A stretch of 64,000 nucleotides of DNA from Margaritifera margaritifera (GCA_029931535.1 JAQPZY010001242.1:1116001-1180000); one strand, 5' to 3'; numbered from the stretch's first letter, positions 34,841 to 46,751 are shown. The notes: generated from the sequence alone by a model not told the origin. Program-made: numbers and translations.

Positions 34841-36609
34841 CAGAACAAAGCCTCTAAATATATCAAACAGATGCAAAATGGACAATGTATTTGAAAGTAT
34901 TGTCGACATATGATTCCAAATTTGGACGGAAAATAAGCGAAAGTACAAGATGGATGTTTGACAAGATTGAATTTTTAAAAATTGTACATGGATAGGTAAC
35001 AACCGCTCCATGGAAGCTAATACGTTTATTTGCCTGAATGGGTTAAGAACAAAAGCATTTCTGTGAACGTGGAAAATAAAGACGGAATATGTTTGTTGTA
35101 TGCTGTGGAATCTGTGTTAAATACACAAAGTGTTCATGTTCACAGACCATCAAAATGCAATTTAGGTAGATGCAGTCAGTGGATATTGGGAAGTTACAAA
35201 TAAAAATGAAATATATATAAGCGTGTATGAAATATTGGAAGGGGTAGACAGCAGAACTAAGAAATTACACCAAACCGCTTAGAACAACTGAAGCAGAAAG
35301 ACAAATACATGTTAATCATATTTCAGTATGGTGGCCCTAATGACTATAAGATGGAAGGTATTAATAGGTTGGAATAATTTTTTTAAGAGGTTGGTTTCAT
35401 CACAGATAAACAGATATTAAAAGGGAAAAAAAATACTTTTGTAAAACAACAACAACAATAACAACAAAATGCTTGATTTTTTTCAATATATCTGAAAAAC
35501 TATTAGAACACAAACGACTACGTAACAACAACGTAGATAACTCAATAGATATGATGTTTGAAGAAGGCTCGGTTGTAAAATAAATTAAAAGACTATCAAC
35601 ACCAGATAAAAGTTCCGTATTTTATGTTTTGTTATTTTGACATTATCATTGTACCTGTGAAAAGCGAAATTGACACACAACTCAATATATTATCCTATAC
35701 AATCAAAACGACCAAACACATTGCATCAGGGTTTTATATTTATATAAAATCAATCATCAATAGATACAAACCAATGGTTTACAGCTGGATATACTGTATT
35801 GAAGTATTTTACTATGATTTGGGACAAATTTCAAAACAAATATATAAAGCATTAACGACCAAACATCTATAGTGTTCACAGAGAAAGATTAAAAGCATTT
35901 TAATTCAACAAATATATGTCATATCTGTGATAGAGAAATGGTGCTAAAGGCAGTTTATACCGAAGGTACGATAACTGAAGACAAAGTTAGTGATCACGAC
36001 TACTTAACAGGTGAATATAGAGGCCACGCAGATAAAGAAAGTAATCGGATTTACAAATAACTCAAAATACATACCATTATTCATTCATAACTTTTCCGGC
36101 CATGATAACCATCTGTTCATCGAGACATTTGTTCAAAACGATTCAGACGAAGAGGTAAAAATTTGGCAAATTTGTGGAAGACGAAAAAATTGACATTTAA
36201 AAAGACAGTCAGGTTTGTAGATAGTTTTAGATTCATGTCACAATCTATAGATCAACTAGCACAAAATCTCAACGATGACAAATTTAGAGATACACTGAAT
36301 CGGTTTTAAAATACCGTGCAAGATGTAACGTGAACCACAGTTACAATGACATCTAAATATTTGAGAAAAGACATTTACCAATACGAATACATGGGCAGAT
36401 TTGACAGGTTTCACGAAAGAGCAATAGCACCCAAGTTCTATTCATGTCGAGATGATCCGAACATATCAAATGACTATTACCAGTACGTACATGATGTCAT
36501 GGAACATTTTAACCTGAAAACACTTGGAGATCTACATGACTATTACGTGAAAAAAGATACACCGTTGCTATTTACATTTTATAAAAAGAATTTAGGAATG
36601 TCTGTATGA
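34580..36609 (+). pseudogene. Polinton/Maverick DNA polymerase B, copy 2 (5' part, decayed)
   Basis: This is the N-terminal half of the same polymerase type as copy 1. It opens near 34580 (MENDSPATRAR), followed by NEFLNDIEPCLKKIIYRKI and QLDLTIRLRKR. A (TA)n array (34766-34837) intervenes, then LPEWVKNKKAFLNVENKDG (about 35030) and VYEILEGVDSRTKKL (about 35225). An endonuclease-VII/HNH-like zinc module follows (CHICDRE at about 35917, then DHDYLTGEYRGHA at about 35995), then HNFSGHDNHLFIETF of the exonuclease (about 36085), YQYEYMGRFDRFHE (36370) and DVMEHFNLKTLGDLHDYYVK (about 36490). It stops at 36607-36609, before any polymerase motif A, so the catalytic palm is missing. Stops elsewhere confirm decay. 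Copy 1 keeps the other half. Confidence 0.85.
34766..34837 (+). repeat. (TA)n microsatellite inside polymerase copy 2
   Basis: About 36 AT repeats in what was coding sequence. Confidence 0.98.
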
Positions 36610-37899
36610 TAAAATTACAAAATACTCCTGTTCATTACTACAATAATCCTGTATTAGCACGTGCTGCATAATTAAATGCTTATATATGATCAGTATCGTA
36701 CAATCCGTTATCATGTGTACTGCTTAAATCGAGCCAGATACAATGCTTATCAGTATAGAAAATTTTTTCCCATACACCGCAAATTGTATAGCATTAGTAC
36801 CAGTATTGTGTGCAGTTCCTGACCCTAACATCCACAACGTATCATTCATAATTCTTTGTGCAATTCGCTATATGTTATGAAGATGTTTTAATCATTCAAC
36901 TTAAAACGATCATCACTTTCACGGGATATAGTGATGTCGTTCAAAAAGATACATAGATTATTTACCACTGCATTATTAACGTCTGCGTTTGCCTTCATAA
37001 TAAACAACACGAAGAAACTCCCTGGTATAATCAATATAGTTAGACTTAACTTTGAAATTCCTGTCTGTATGATTTGTTGAGGTTTATTGTTGGTCGGTGT
37101 ATATGTGATACAGTGATGTGTTGGACTGAGGCTTTGATCTCCTTGTATTATTTTTTCTTACTTGCGTGGATTTATGTATCTATCGTACGTTGTCATCTTT
37201 ACTACTTATTACCTACAAAAACGTTGGAAACTTTTTTTTAAAAAACTTTTAAGCAACATGCAAACTAACACCCATCACACTTGCAAAGAATATATACTCG
37301 AATTTATCTTGATCATTAGAAGCTTGGTAATACTCATTAAGTTTAGGTTGTCGGGGCTTTTCAAATTTTACATGTCTGGGTGATGTGTTGGGATAGTGCA
37401 AAGCACGTGTGCATACCGCACTATGGTTGATTCGTATAGAGCAAAAGAATTATTCAGTTTGTTAAAGTAATTAATCACCAAAACTTTCTTCTCTCAATCT
37501 TTAGTTCAAGTAGTTAAGTGTCTTTGCTCCGTTTCCATTGAACTCTGTAGTTCTTCCGGGATATTTCATTTTCTTTTCTGCTCCATCGCGATCAATTAAT
37601 TTTGAACAGATAATTAATTGCTTCATGCGAATGCTAAACCGTTAGCTATTGCTCCTCCAATCATAACCACTGCTGTCATTTATCAAGCTATAAAAGCTGT
37701 GCTTTATAAACGCCATTTTATTGCATTTATGAGTAACAAATTTTGATACTGATGTCAGTTCATATTTTACATTCTGGCTGAATATATCCTTCATTGTGTT
37801 TCAATGCAATTAATAATGCCTTGTTCTCTTCAAGATATTATATACGCCATTCATTTGCACCATAAAGATTAGAAGATTAGGTTGATATACTTTTTTTTA

Positions 37900-37954
<55 letters not shown>

Positions 37955-38900
37955 TTCAATGTACAAATGGACAAAAATTGTGTATAAGTCTGGTTTGTTT
38001 GCTTTGAATAACATATAGTTGTGTGGCATCTATTGTGTGTAACTTTTATTCAGCAAAACATGATGGAGCATAGTTAAATAAATAACTGTTAACTAATGTC
38101 TGGGGTTTAGTTTCGGATTTAAATGTTTCCAACAACATTTTCATATATTTGTATTCAGTAGCAGCTCCTTACATAGTCATTGTTGTATTTTTAGCAATTG
38201 AAACTGCATCTCTTAAAATACACACCTAAATCAACACCATCCGGATATGTTTGACTTGGAATAATGCGAAAATCATCTGCAATACACATTCCGGCTTTAC
38301 CTTTTTTTTTCTTCATCAAACTCATTTTTTCTTCTTGTTTTTTTTTTAAATTTCCTTTTTTATAATTCATCCATTATAATACCCTGTGCAAGACTCATTT
38401 GTTAAATTTCTGTGTTCAATCCAGTTTGAATTTCTCTGTTTTCGTATATTTGTTTTAACTGTATCAATTTTATCACTTAATACAAGAGTCTTTGTTATCT
38501 ATTTCAGTTTTAAATGCATCTATTTCCGATATTAACTCTTGTTCCAAATCAGTTAAATCTTTTATTCCCCATGCGTTTCATCTGTTTGTCTATTTTAATA
38601 TCGACGTCTTTCTGTAACTGTTCCAGCTGTGATTGTAAAGAGCCATAGTCTTACAAAGATTTCTTTGCTGTCCTCATGTCGCTCTCCAATGCACCCCTCT
38701 CACTGTTTATCCTCTGCTCGACTGCAATTAGCGTTACAACTACTTCAATATATATGTTTGACGGCGGACCAAATATAAACCTCAACAGCTTCTACAAGAA
38801 CATGCTGTAGGAAACAGCAAGAGCCGATTCTAATGTCGCATGGTAAATTGTGATGATAATGTGTTTTTCAGTAGACATTTGTTTTCAGATAAAAGCTTGG
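36610..38900 (-). other. Decayed minus-strand coding region next to Polinton copy 2
   Basis: Reading the minus strand gives a start at about 38880 (MSTEKHIIITIYHATLES), then FIFGPPSNIYIEVVVTLIA, VEQRINSERGALESDMRTAK and a predicted coiled coil LQSQLEQLQKDVDIKIDKQM (about 38620), running on to LTDLEQELISEIDAFKTEID. Further along are VLQMIFALFQVKHIRMV (about 38270) and TLWMLGSGTAHNTGTNAIQF (about 36810). These look like one or more eroded proteins convergent with the polymerase, the same layout as at 20.6-28 kb. I could not name them; a Polinton capsid or accessory protein is a guess. A (TA)n array (37902-37951) interrupts. Confidence 0.35.
37902..37951 (+). repeat. (TA)n microsatellite
   Basis: About 25 AT repeats. 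Confidence 0.97.
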
Positions 38901-39369
38901 TTATTTATTAGCTAAAGAAATTAAATAATTTTGAAACGTAACTTTGATTTTACGTTTGTGTTTATAGTGTGAACAATGATGGACAAATTGGTATAATCAA
39001 AATGGTACAGTCAAAATGGTATGGTTACGGTATTTTTTGATCTTGTTGTTTTTTATAGTATATATGTTTAAATAGTTTTAAAAAATCAGATTACCTGATC
39101 ATGTATTATTGGCTTTCGTCCTGATGTTCGTGTAATTTCACAATATGCTTGAGCATGAATTGGGTTCATTTAAATTGCTTCATTATTATTTATAACTAGC
39201 TGGCTTGAGTACGAACTGGTTTCATCTATATTATTTTTATCATTTTTAGAATATTTAGCTTGAGCTCGAATTGTTTCCGACTGGATTGCTTTCTTGTCAT
39301 TGTTAGAGTTAATTGTCTCTAATAGTAATTAACTATTGATATGTGACCATGCAGTTGTTCTTTGTATGT
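38901..39369. other. Intergenic, no gene
   Basis: AT-rich. The motifs GAGCATGAATTGG, GAGTACGAACTGG and GAGCTCGAATTG at about 39150, 39205 and 39265 suggest a degenerate repeat of about 55 bp. Confidence 0.4.
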
Positions 39370-40110
39370 AGAAGCATATATAAGAACAACTGAGCAACAA
39401 CATTTGAAACCATTAAAAAAAATGCTTGGATTTGTGTTACCACAGAAAGGGACAAAAATACTTGTTCATAACGGATATATGTTTACAAAAAACACAGATG
39501 GCAGTGATGGGAAGGAGTTTTGGCGACGTGAAAAACGAACATGCAAGCACGTGTGCATACAATAGGTGAAGTCGAAAAAGTCCATGCCAGTATGAAACGT
39601 CGAGGCGAAACAACTGAAGAATCAAAACGATCGATCGTCCAAAACGAACTAATGAATTTAACGGACGCTGCTGCATATCTTCTCCCGAAACAATCAACAC
39701 TAGCACGAGATGTGCGACGACATCGTCAGATAGCGGGACCAAACGATCAACAAAACGTCTCCGTTTACTCGCAAACACTGAGTGGTCAACCTTTCCTCCG
39801 CTTTGAAACCGATGATAGGCTGATCTTTGCAGCCGAGCCGACAATGATCAAGATTTCCTCGTCCGATGTGATCATTGGTTTGCAGACGGAACATTTCGTG
39901 TAAGTCCAAGTGGATATGATCAACTTTATACGCTTCATGGTTTCTTAAACGGCGAGGTTTTTCCTACAATTTACTCTGTCTCTGTCACACTGGATTTTGA
40001 GTTAGCGACAATCCAGGTATTCAAGCTGAAGTTTCCGACAACTACTTTGACAGGTTGCATGTTTCATTTTTGACAATGAATATGGCGTCGACTGCAGTCA
40101 GAAGGCTTAT
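39370..40110 (+). pseudogene. FLYWCH-domain Mutator-like (MULE) transposase fragment
   Basis: A FLYWCH-type zinc finger comes first: FVLPQKGTKILVHNGYMF, then GSDGKEFWRREKRTCK (39428-39545). One frame shift later it continues ARVHTIGEVEKVHASMKRRG. A linker (NLTDAAAYLLPKQSTLARDV) leads to SGQPFLRFETDDRLIFAAEP. After a second shift comes DHWFADGTFRVSPSGYDQLY, where ADGTF holds the first catalytic Asp of MULE transposases. GEVFPTIYSVS runs straight into LDFELATIQVFKLKFPTTT, which carries the second catalytic Asp (DFE). The 50-70 residues that should separate them are deleted. CMFHF and IWRRLQSEGLSGLY follow. Deleted and shifted, so inactive. Confidence 0.8.
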
Positions 40111-40136
40111 CCGGGCTTTACTGTACTGAAACAGAC

Positions 40137-40288
40137 TTCGCAGACAGCTCGAAATATCAGCGTCGATTCTCAAATAGGTCGCTCCAGAAAGGAGAAAAGT
40201 GTCCTTCCTTGTAGTATTATATAGTACATGTATGACTGATAAATAAGTTTTCAGCAACAATACTAGCCCCTGTGCCCTTATATTGATC
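40137..40288 (-). repeat. Dispersed repeat, inverted partner of 52083-52240
   Basis: About 150 bp from a CTAGTATTGTTGCTGAAAA block to AATATCAGCGTCGATTCTCA match 52083-52240 in opposite orientation with about 85 percent identity by eye. The minus-strand frame conserves a peptide (TTRKDTFLLSGATYLRIDAD here, TTREDTSLLSRATYLIIDAD there), hinting at a once-coding mobile element directly after the MULE fragment. Confidence 0.8.
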
Positions 40289-40454
40289 ATTTCATTTCAT
40301 ATTCATCATGTGTTTCATACTGAGCAATAAACGGGATGTTTTCATTGGTCAGACACTAGATAGGTGATAGCAAGTGAAAACATAACAAGAATGATAACAT
40401 GCCTTAAAACAAAGAAATAGAGGAGCACAAGAATAATTCAGAATGCAAACTCGT

Positions 40455-40527
40455 ATACACATACACATACACATACATATACATACATACATACATACAT
40501 ACATACATACATACATACATACATACA
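40455..40527 (+). repeat. (ACAT)n microsatellite
   Basis: CACATA repeats, then about 12 perfect CATA units. Confidence 0.97.
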
Positions 40528-41453
40528 CACATATTGGTGAGTCAAATGATGCTCGGGGGAGAAAAGACCAAGGAAATCTTTTTCGGACTAATAATAATAA
40601 TAGTCAAGACTTAAAACTACAACAAAGATATTTTTTTAAAAACCCACGCATTTGGTTTTAACTTTCTTGAACTCTTTTGTTAGATCTATAGGCTCAGAAA
40701 CGGTTAGTGCGTCTAAGAAACAGGCGAACATGCATAAAAACTTTAGTAATAACTGTGTCAATAAGAGTATAGTCAAGCAAAAGTGTCTTCGTCAATATGA
40801 ACTGGAAGTTTGAGGAGGTTATTCATCAAGAAGATTCAATGATTCTTGTATAGTTCACATTCAAAGAAATAGTTATATATTGTTTCATTTGATTCAGAGC
40901 AACTGCGCAATGGATTGACAACAATATAATTCAAATATAGATCCGCCATATTAACTGAACAGTTATTCTCAGTATCGCATGCATAATGGTCATTTTTCTT
41001 TCGCCTATGGGGTAGTAAGATGGCACTTATTTTTATTTATTTGTTTTTGGAGATAGAAATAGAATTGGAGTTTATTGTATTGTGATGTAGAATGTTCCAT
41101 AATTTTAAAGTCAAATGTAAAAATGACTAATTTTTAGTTGTAAACGACAAAATAGTACTTCAAAATTTAAACCGTTTCTTAAAGAAAATCTTTGCTCCCC
41201 ACTTTGAGCAACTGTTGGTGGAATAATTTCGTTAAATAAATCTGGTGGCATATGGTTAAAATATACAATGTAACAACTTCGTGGACTTTCTACGCTCTTT
41301 TAAAGGTAGCCAAGCACATTCGCTATAGAAAAGCTCTGACTTTGCACTTCAGGTAAGTCCAGTTACGATTTAAAGTGGGCTGGAATCTGTTTCGTTACAT
41401 TCATCCCATGCTACATCCGCATACTCTAAAATTGGTCTGATGAATTATATATA

Positions 41454-41460
<7 letters not shown>

Positions 41461-41542
<82 letters not shown>
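41461..41542 (+). repeat. (TA)n microsatellite inside LINE-B
   Basis: About 41 TA repeats splitting the RT thumb region from the C-terminal domain. Confidence 0.98.
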
Positions 41543-41546
<4 letters not shown>

Positions 41547-42935
41547 CAATCATCTTTGATGCTTTCCTAATAAGTTCTTTAGTGTGATTGCACTAACTTC
41601 CATCGCCCGTCAGAGTTACTCACAGGTGTTTATGGATATCTACAAAAGCAATAGATGTATTATCTAAAAGTAATTTGGGATAAGAAATGTGAGTAGGTGA
41701 GACATTTTATGGCTTCTGATTTCGATGGATTTAAAGAGACAAGTCATTGTTTTGTCCATCTAGTAGTAGACCAAGCACGGATCCTTTGAGAACGCCTGCT
41801 CTAATGTATTTCATACATGATGCATTTGAATTTAAACGAACCCTTTGCCTTCATAGTGATAAATAATTTTTAAAAAACAGTTTAGAATATCATCTTACTC
41901 CATATTCACTAAGTTTGTGTAATAATCCTTTGTGCCAAACACGATCAAATGATATATATAGATACATCGCCAAAAAGACGCACATATATTTATGCGTTTC
42001 TAGCGCTTGTGTGATTTGATAATTAATGTCAATCAGTTAGTATACTGTTGAATTGTTTGGTCGAAACCCTGACTATACCTTATAGATAAGCTTATTTTTC
42101 GTTTAAAAAATTGAAGGAATCTTTAAATACAATTCTTTAAACGAATGTTCTCACCCAACTAAGAAGGGCTTGAGCGATAATTCGATGGTAAACATTTATC
42201 TCCCTTCTTAAATAAAGCTATTACATTGGTGGTTTTCAATATGGTAGGAAATCTGCTCTCATTTATAGATCTATGAAAGAGTAGTACAAGGGTTTGATTA
42301 TAGTATTTGAGACTCCACTTATAAGATCTGACCATGCTGCCTTGTAAAGAAACAATGACATGACATGGTAAATCTCTTGTTCTCTAATTTGTACATGGTC
42401 AAAGACATTCGGATGTATGGAAATATTCATATCATTAATGATAGAGGCTGCTGCAAAATAATCATTTAGTTTGCTTTTTTGATCTACTCTAAAATCAAAT
42501 CAATTGAACCATTTTCTTCTTCAACAAGCAGAGGAGGAACCAATTTGTAATTTACTCCTTAAAAAATCGAACAATCCTCCAGTATTGTTTCGAATTTGAA
42601 GAAGTAAAGTTTAAAGTTTCAATCTTCTTAGAAATTTGTTCCTGTTTTCTCTTTGAGATTATTTGCTTTATTTCTTATACATTTGCTATTTATAGCGATT
42701 GTTCGTCCTTGATGCGACTTTTATTTTTACTCTATTTCTATTTTCCACTTAACTTTCGTATCATGCTGTCGTACCAAGGTTGATCACGTGAATGCACAGA
42801 AATGTTTTTATGTGGTATGTAAGTTAAAGCCATATGTAATAATTTGGTGTAAACGATTCAGTAGCATCATCAATGGTTTGTTTGCTATTGAGAAATTCCT
42901 CCCAAGGAAAATGATTGATTTTAGCCGTCAAAATA

Positions 42936-43274
42936 TCAAAGTCCACACGAGAGTAGCCAAATCATACGACTATAAGTTCGTTTAATCTGAAAATCCACTT
43001 CAAGAAAGGCAAAAGTGCCACAATGGTCTGATATCGAATGTTCAATTGGAATAACACCGTTTTGCCTAATATTTATTAAATTTGAAATTAATATCAGATT
43101 TAATAGAGATGATATTATTACTGTAACTCTGGTAGATTTTTGAATGATATTTGTTAAATCGTTGAAAAGTATTGAATCTTTTAATTTGTAACATCGTGCA
43201 TGAACAAGATCGTCTTTTATATCACCAACTATAATTATATTTGGATTTTCATTTAAAGCCTTTTCAATACTCAT
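42936..43274 (-). pseudogene. LINE-B endonuclease segment
   Basis: The longest open piece of LINE-B (112 codons) covers the middle and end of the AP-type endonuclease. It holds IIIVGDIKDDL, where a GDFN-type motif is expected, then LTNIIQKSTRVT, and the catalytic SDH of HSISDHCGTF, then FQIKRTYSRM. It begins inside the domain at a chance methionine. Upstream VYRPPHDYSSFWDYF is in frame without a stop as far as about 43330. Confidence 0.8.
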
Positions 43275-43450
43275 ATTAAAATAATCCCAAAAGGACGAAT
43301 AATCATGCGGAGGTCGGTAAACAACACATAGCAGAAGTGATCTGCGTTCACATAATAATTCGATTCAAATCATTTCATGATCATCTGCTATTAAATCAGA
43401 CCCATTCTTGAAAATTAGACATCAATCTGTAGGATTACTGTGCACACTTT

Positions 43451-44089
43451 TCGTGTCACTCATGAAGCATTATCATATGAAAACATTATGTCTGTATTAT
43501 TTCTTTTTGATAACCAGTTTTGAAAACGACTGGACATTTAGGTGCATGGGAGAACGAAATGTTACCTGTTTTTTGTGGGGTTTTTTAATAAAGATTTTCT
43601 CTCGTCTGAGTACTCAAAGACGAAGAGTATGTCTATCCTCAAATGCCCAGGACTGACAAACTCCTCTTTCCTACAGTCATAAATGTAGGGAAGCGAAGCC
43701 TGTATGTCCAGGGTATATTAGGATGCAATACGTTCTGTCTTCACCACTACTTGGAGTCGCATAGAATGCGGACAGTAACGACGGACTGGCTTGGGATATC
43801 GCACATATAATTCGCGCTGAAGTTTGGTGTGTCAAGACAAGGCATGGAGATCATTCAGTTTTTGAGCTGAAAGTGTGTTCTGAATATTTTTGTATTCCAA
43901 CTGGAGTAGCAAGGGTCCACGTAGGCCTGAGGTCGTTCACCTGGCTCACACTCCTCTACAAACCAAATATAACACCAAATGGCCAAGTAACTTCGGTTGA
44001 ATACATTTTTCATCTGGCTGCTATGAAAGCCAAACGGTTGCTACGAGAGTTTCTGATAGCTCATACTTGGTAGAACATTGGTAGAACAT
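43451..44089. other. Intergenic, no gene recognised
   Basis: Less AT-rich than average with short ORFs on the plus strand (43408-43656, 43873-44073) that match nothing I recognise. Confidence 0.4.
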
Positions 44090-45130
44090 GATATATTAAC
44101 TCTTCCAACATAGTTTTCTTTAAATGTACTATGAAATATTGAGGAAATGTAAAAATTACATTTTGTACTCGGTTCCTGTAGAAACTAGTGGACTGTTAGC
44201 TAGGCCACTAAAGACATGATTTTGGTTGAACATTTCCTAAGAAACATTCCTACAAAGTTTTATAAAAATGGGCCAAGGGCTTATAAAGGAGATGTCAATA
44301 ATACCGTTTCTACCTTGTGGAAACCAAACGTATGCTAGGGAGCCACCAAAAATGCAACATTGGTATAACACATTCGAAAAAAACATTCCTGTAAAGGATG
44401 ACCAAAATAGGCTTAAATAGTTATGACAAAGATGCAGAAAGCACTTTTCCATTCGGTTGCTCTGGAGTGCAGTCAGTTGCTAGGAGGCCAATAAAATACA
44501 GATTTGGTGGAACATATCCTTAGAAACATTAATATAAAGGTTGATTAAAGTGGCTCAGAAGTTTTGGGGGACATGTCGAAAATAATTTGTACCTTTGGTT
44601 GCTGTGAAAACGAAGCGCTTGCTAAGGAAGCCACAAAAACACAAGTTGGGTAGAACATGTTCTAATAAAATAAATGTCCCAGTTCTTATAGATATAATAT
44701 AAAAAATACATTTTTCAGATGCTATGGAAATAAAACGAATGCTTTGGAAGCCACCAAAATAAGAACTTTGGTTGAGCATAATTGAGGAAACATTCCTAGA
44801 AAGTACGATAAAACTGATCCAGTAGTTATGAATTAGATGTCATAAATAAATTTTCCATCGGCTGCCAAGGAAGTCAACAAAAGGATAACTTTGCTAGAAC
44901 ATTCATAAGGAACATTTCAATAAAGTCTGATGGAAATTGGCCTAGTTTTGTTGTTGTTGTTGTTGAGATGTCGAAAATAAGTTCTACTTTTGGTTGCGAT
45001 GGAAGCTACTAGATTGTTAAGGAATCCCACATAACATAATTTGGCGGTGCATATTATGAGGAACAATCATACGAAGTGATCAAGATGGCTCAGCAGTGTT
45101 AGAGATGGCAAAAATATACATATTGACATA
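44090..45130 (+). repeat. Degenerate tandem array, about 7 units of 125-148 bp
   Basis: Each unit carries, in order, a GTTGCTATGGAAACC-like block, GCTAAGGAAGCCACAAAA, TTTGGTAGAACAT, GAAACATTCCTA and AAAATGGCTCAG followed by GATGTCGAAAATA. The AAAATGGCTCAG-like landmark occurs near 44270, 44402, 44547, 44815, 44938 and 45082. Units are strongly diverged. Short minus-strand ORFs in it are array sequence. Confidence 0.85.
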
Positions 45131-45604
45131 TGCACGACGCACGACAAAGGACGGACTCAGGACCATAAACTCGTATAGCCTTCCGCCAGATGAACCAAGA
45201 ACTACGTTACATCTTACAGAAGATTAGTATTTCGTTGAATACCAAAGAGCATGCTCAGATTCAAAGTCTTATTATCTCCAAGGCGGGAGTTCGTCTTGAT
45301 GCGACAACAACTAAAGCTTGTCCAGTTGTCAGGTTTGTGGTGGGGTTCACTGGGTAGGCCTTTTCTATCGTATTTAACAAATGGAAATCTAATATATTAG
45401 TTTTCAAATCAGGACAATGTTCAAATCATCTACACTTACTGGTTTAGTATTCCAACAGGTGCCAATTATGCCGCAATGGTCGTTGAAGATCATTCATTCC
45501 TTGCTTCAGAAATTAAACATAGACATTAATCATAGAGTTGAAACGTTGAAATAGGGTGAAATATCGGCCAATCTTCTAATTTTATAACCCGTACACAATT
45601 ATCA
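45131..45604. other. Intergenic, no gene
   Basis: GACGCACGACAAAGGACGGA at about 45134 is the kind of sequence that ends such invertebrate arrays. Nothing else assigned. Confidence 0.4.
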
Positions 45605-45619
45605 TATGTGTATGAGATC

Positions 45620-45785
45620 GTGTGTGCGTGTGTGTGTATGTGTGTGTAAGAGAGAGAGAGAGAGAGAGAGTGTGTGCGTGTGTTCAATGTCACTGATACT
45701 TAACTGTTGCCGGTCTTTAAATATCGCCAAAATGTGGTCATGGGATGAGAGAGAGAGAGAGGTTGCTTTGAGACAGGTTATCCTC
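45620..45785 (-). repeat. Compound GT/GA microsatellite with conserved 58-bp block
   Basis: (GT)n and (GA)n runs (45620-45683), then 45684-45741, which is the inverse of 12904-12962, then a second GA run and GTTGCTTTGAGACAGGTTA, which resembles 1691-1708. The three sites together outline a microsatellite-carrying dispersed repeat. Confidence 0.8.
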
Positions 45786-45891
45786 CTTGTCACTTCTTTC
45801 AGACAAAGTTAATGCGTCGTTAGATAAATTCGTCTTTAACAATGTGTGATGAACTGATAGACAATTAACAATGGTTTTGGTCGAAGAATAT

Positions 45892-45897
45892 TTTATT
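45892..45897 (-). terminator. Candidate poly(A) signal of the beta-lactamase-like gene
   Basis: AATAAA on the minus strand, about 140 bp past the stop codon at 46036. It is the nearest canonical signal downstream. Confidence 0.45.
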
Positions 45898-46035
45898 TTG
45901 TAATAGAATTTGTTTGAAGACATCTAAAGTTGAACTTAATCGCACGATAAACTTAAAAACACCAAAATGGGTTACAAAGTAAATTTTGCGAAAGAAAAAT
46001 GTGCCAAGAATCCGCAAAAAGTATTATTAATTCAC

Positions 46036-46751
46036 TTATAAGTGATGATAATGTATGAATATTAAGTAGAGAAGTATCAATAAATATGCTCTGACTGACA
46101 CCGGTATTGTCCCTGAATCACACACCTGAGAATACCTAATGTGCCTTTTCCTATAAGAGTTCAGAGTCAAGTCTCTCTCAAACAGTGTCTTATTCGACTT
46201 GAAATCCACAGGGAACAAAAGCCCGTCAATGTCACCAGCTTCAGAGGTCACAAAGTCAATTTCTATTGGATCTACGTTATCTTGTGATCCAGTAATGAAC
46301 CACAAGGAACCCGTGTATCTGCCATGAAAGCGAGTGTCTGAAACTGGCCATATGTTCATTTCTCCAAACCTTCCAAACCTTAAAGTGAGTTCCTTCTCAT
46401 TTTCTGTACCAACAGATATATTTCCGAATGCAAGATGACCGTATACGCCAATGTAATCGACGTGAGGTCTGGAAATATTCCATTTGTAAGCCTTCTCTTC
46501 ACAGGCATGCCTAGGGTCCTTCGCCTGTCGCCATGGAGACGGGAATGTACACGCGGTTGTCAAGTTCATCCAAGGCTCTTCCCCTAGCAACAGGTCAGCA
46601 GCCCGACCAATGATAGCCTCCATAGCAAAGGAGCTTTCGTCAGACAAAGGACCATTGAAACTCACAAACACACCGACATTTTTCTCCGGAAAAAGCCACA
46701 AGTGCGACGTGTAGGTGACTATCCCGCCAGAATGCCAAATCTTTCGAAATC
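46036..46751 (-). CDS. Beta-lactamase-like gene, last exon with HSGG box
   Basis: Acceptor GGTTTCAG before 46751. The exon gives FRKIWHSGGIVTYTSH, LWLFPEKNVGVFVSFNGP and then a C-terminal domain of about 200 residues ending at TAA (46038-46036). Two cysteines in CTFPSPW...HACEEK may form a disulphide. The hydrophobic last 24 residues suggest membrane attachment. Confidence 0.9.

Larger units (their letters stand above)
40698..43450 (-). mobile_element. LINE-B: decayed non-LTR retrotransposon, second lineage
   Basis: The minus strand gives, in order: endonuclease pieces (LIADDHEMI, LLCVVYRPP at about 43310, NPNIIIVGDI at about 43225, ISDHCGTFAF at about 43025); RT fingers (NVIALFKKGDKCLPSNYR at about 42190); motif A region (VSI.FDRVWHKGL at about 41950); and motif B (AGVLKGSVLG at about 41790). 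The catalytic FADD segment is deleted just after motif B. The thumb (TSIAFVDIHKHL, RKASKMID) is cut by a (TA)n array. The C-terminal domain (EYADVAWDECNETD at about 41400; LKERRKSTKLLH) ends in a Cys-containing tail (VNPLRSCSESNETIYNYFFE, about 40915-40860) and a stop near 40698. It differs from LINE-A in its tail and finger sequences. The 5' end is truncated near 43450. Confidence 0.82.

Noticed and set aside
44237..44779. Two minus-strand ORFs of 71 and 74 codons
   Set aside because: They fall in the degenerate tandem array 44090-45130 and simply reflect its repeated sequence.
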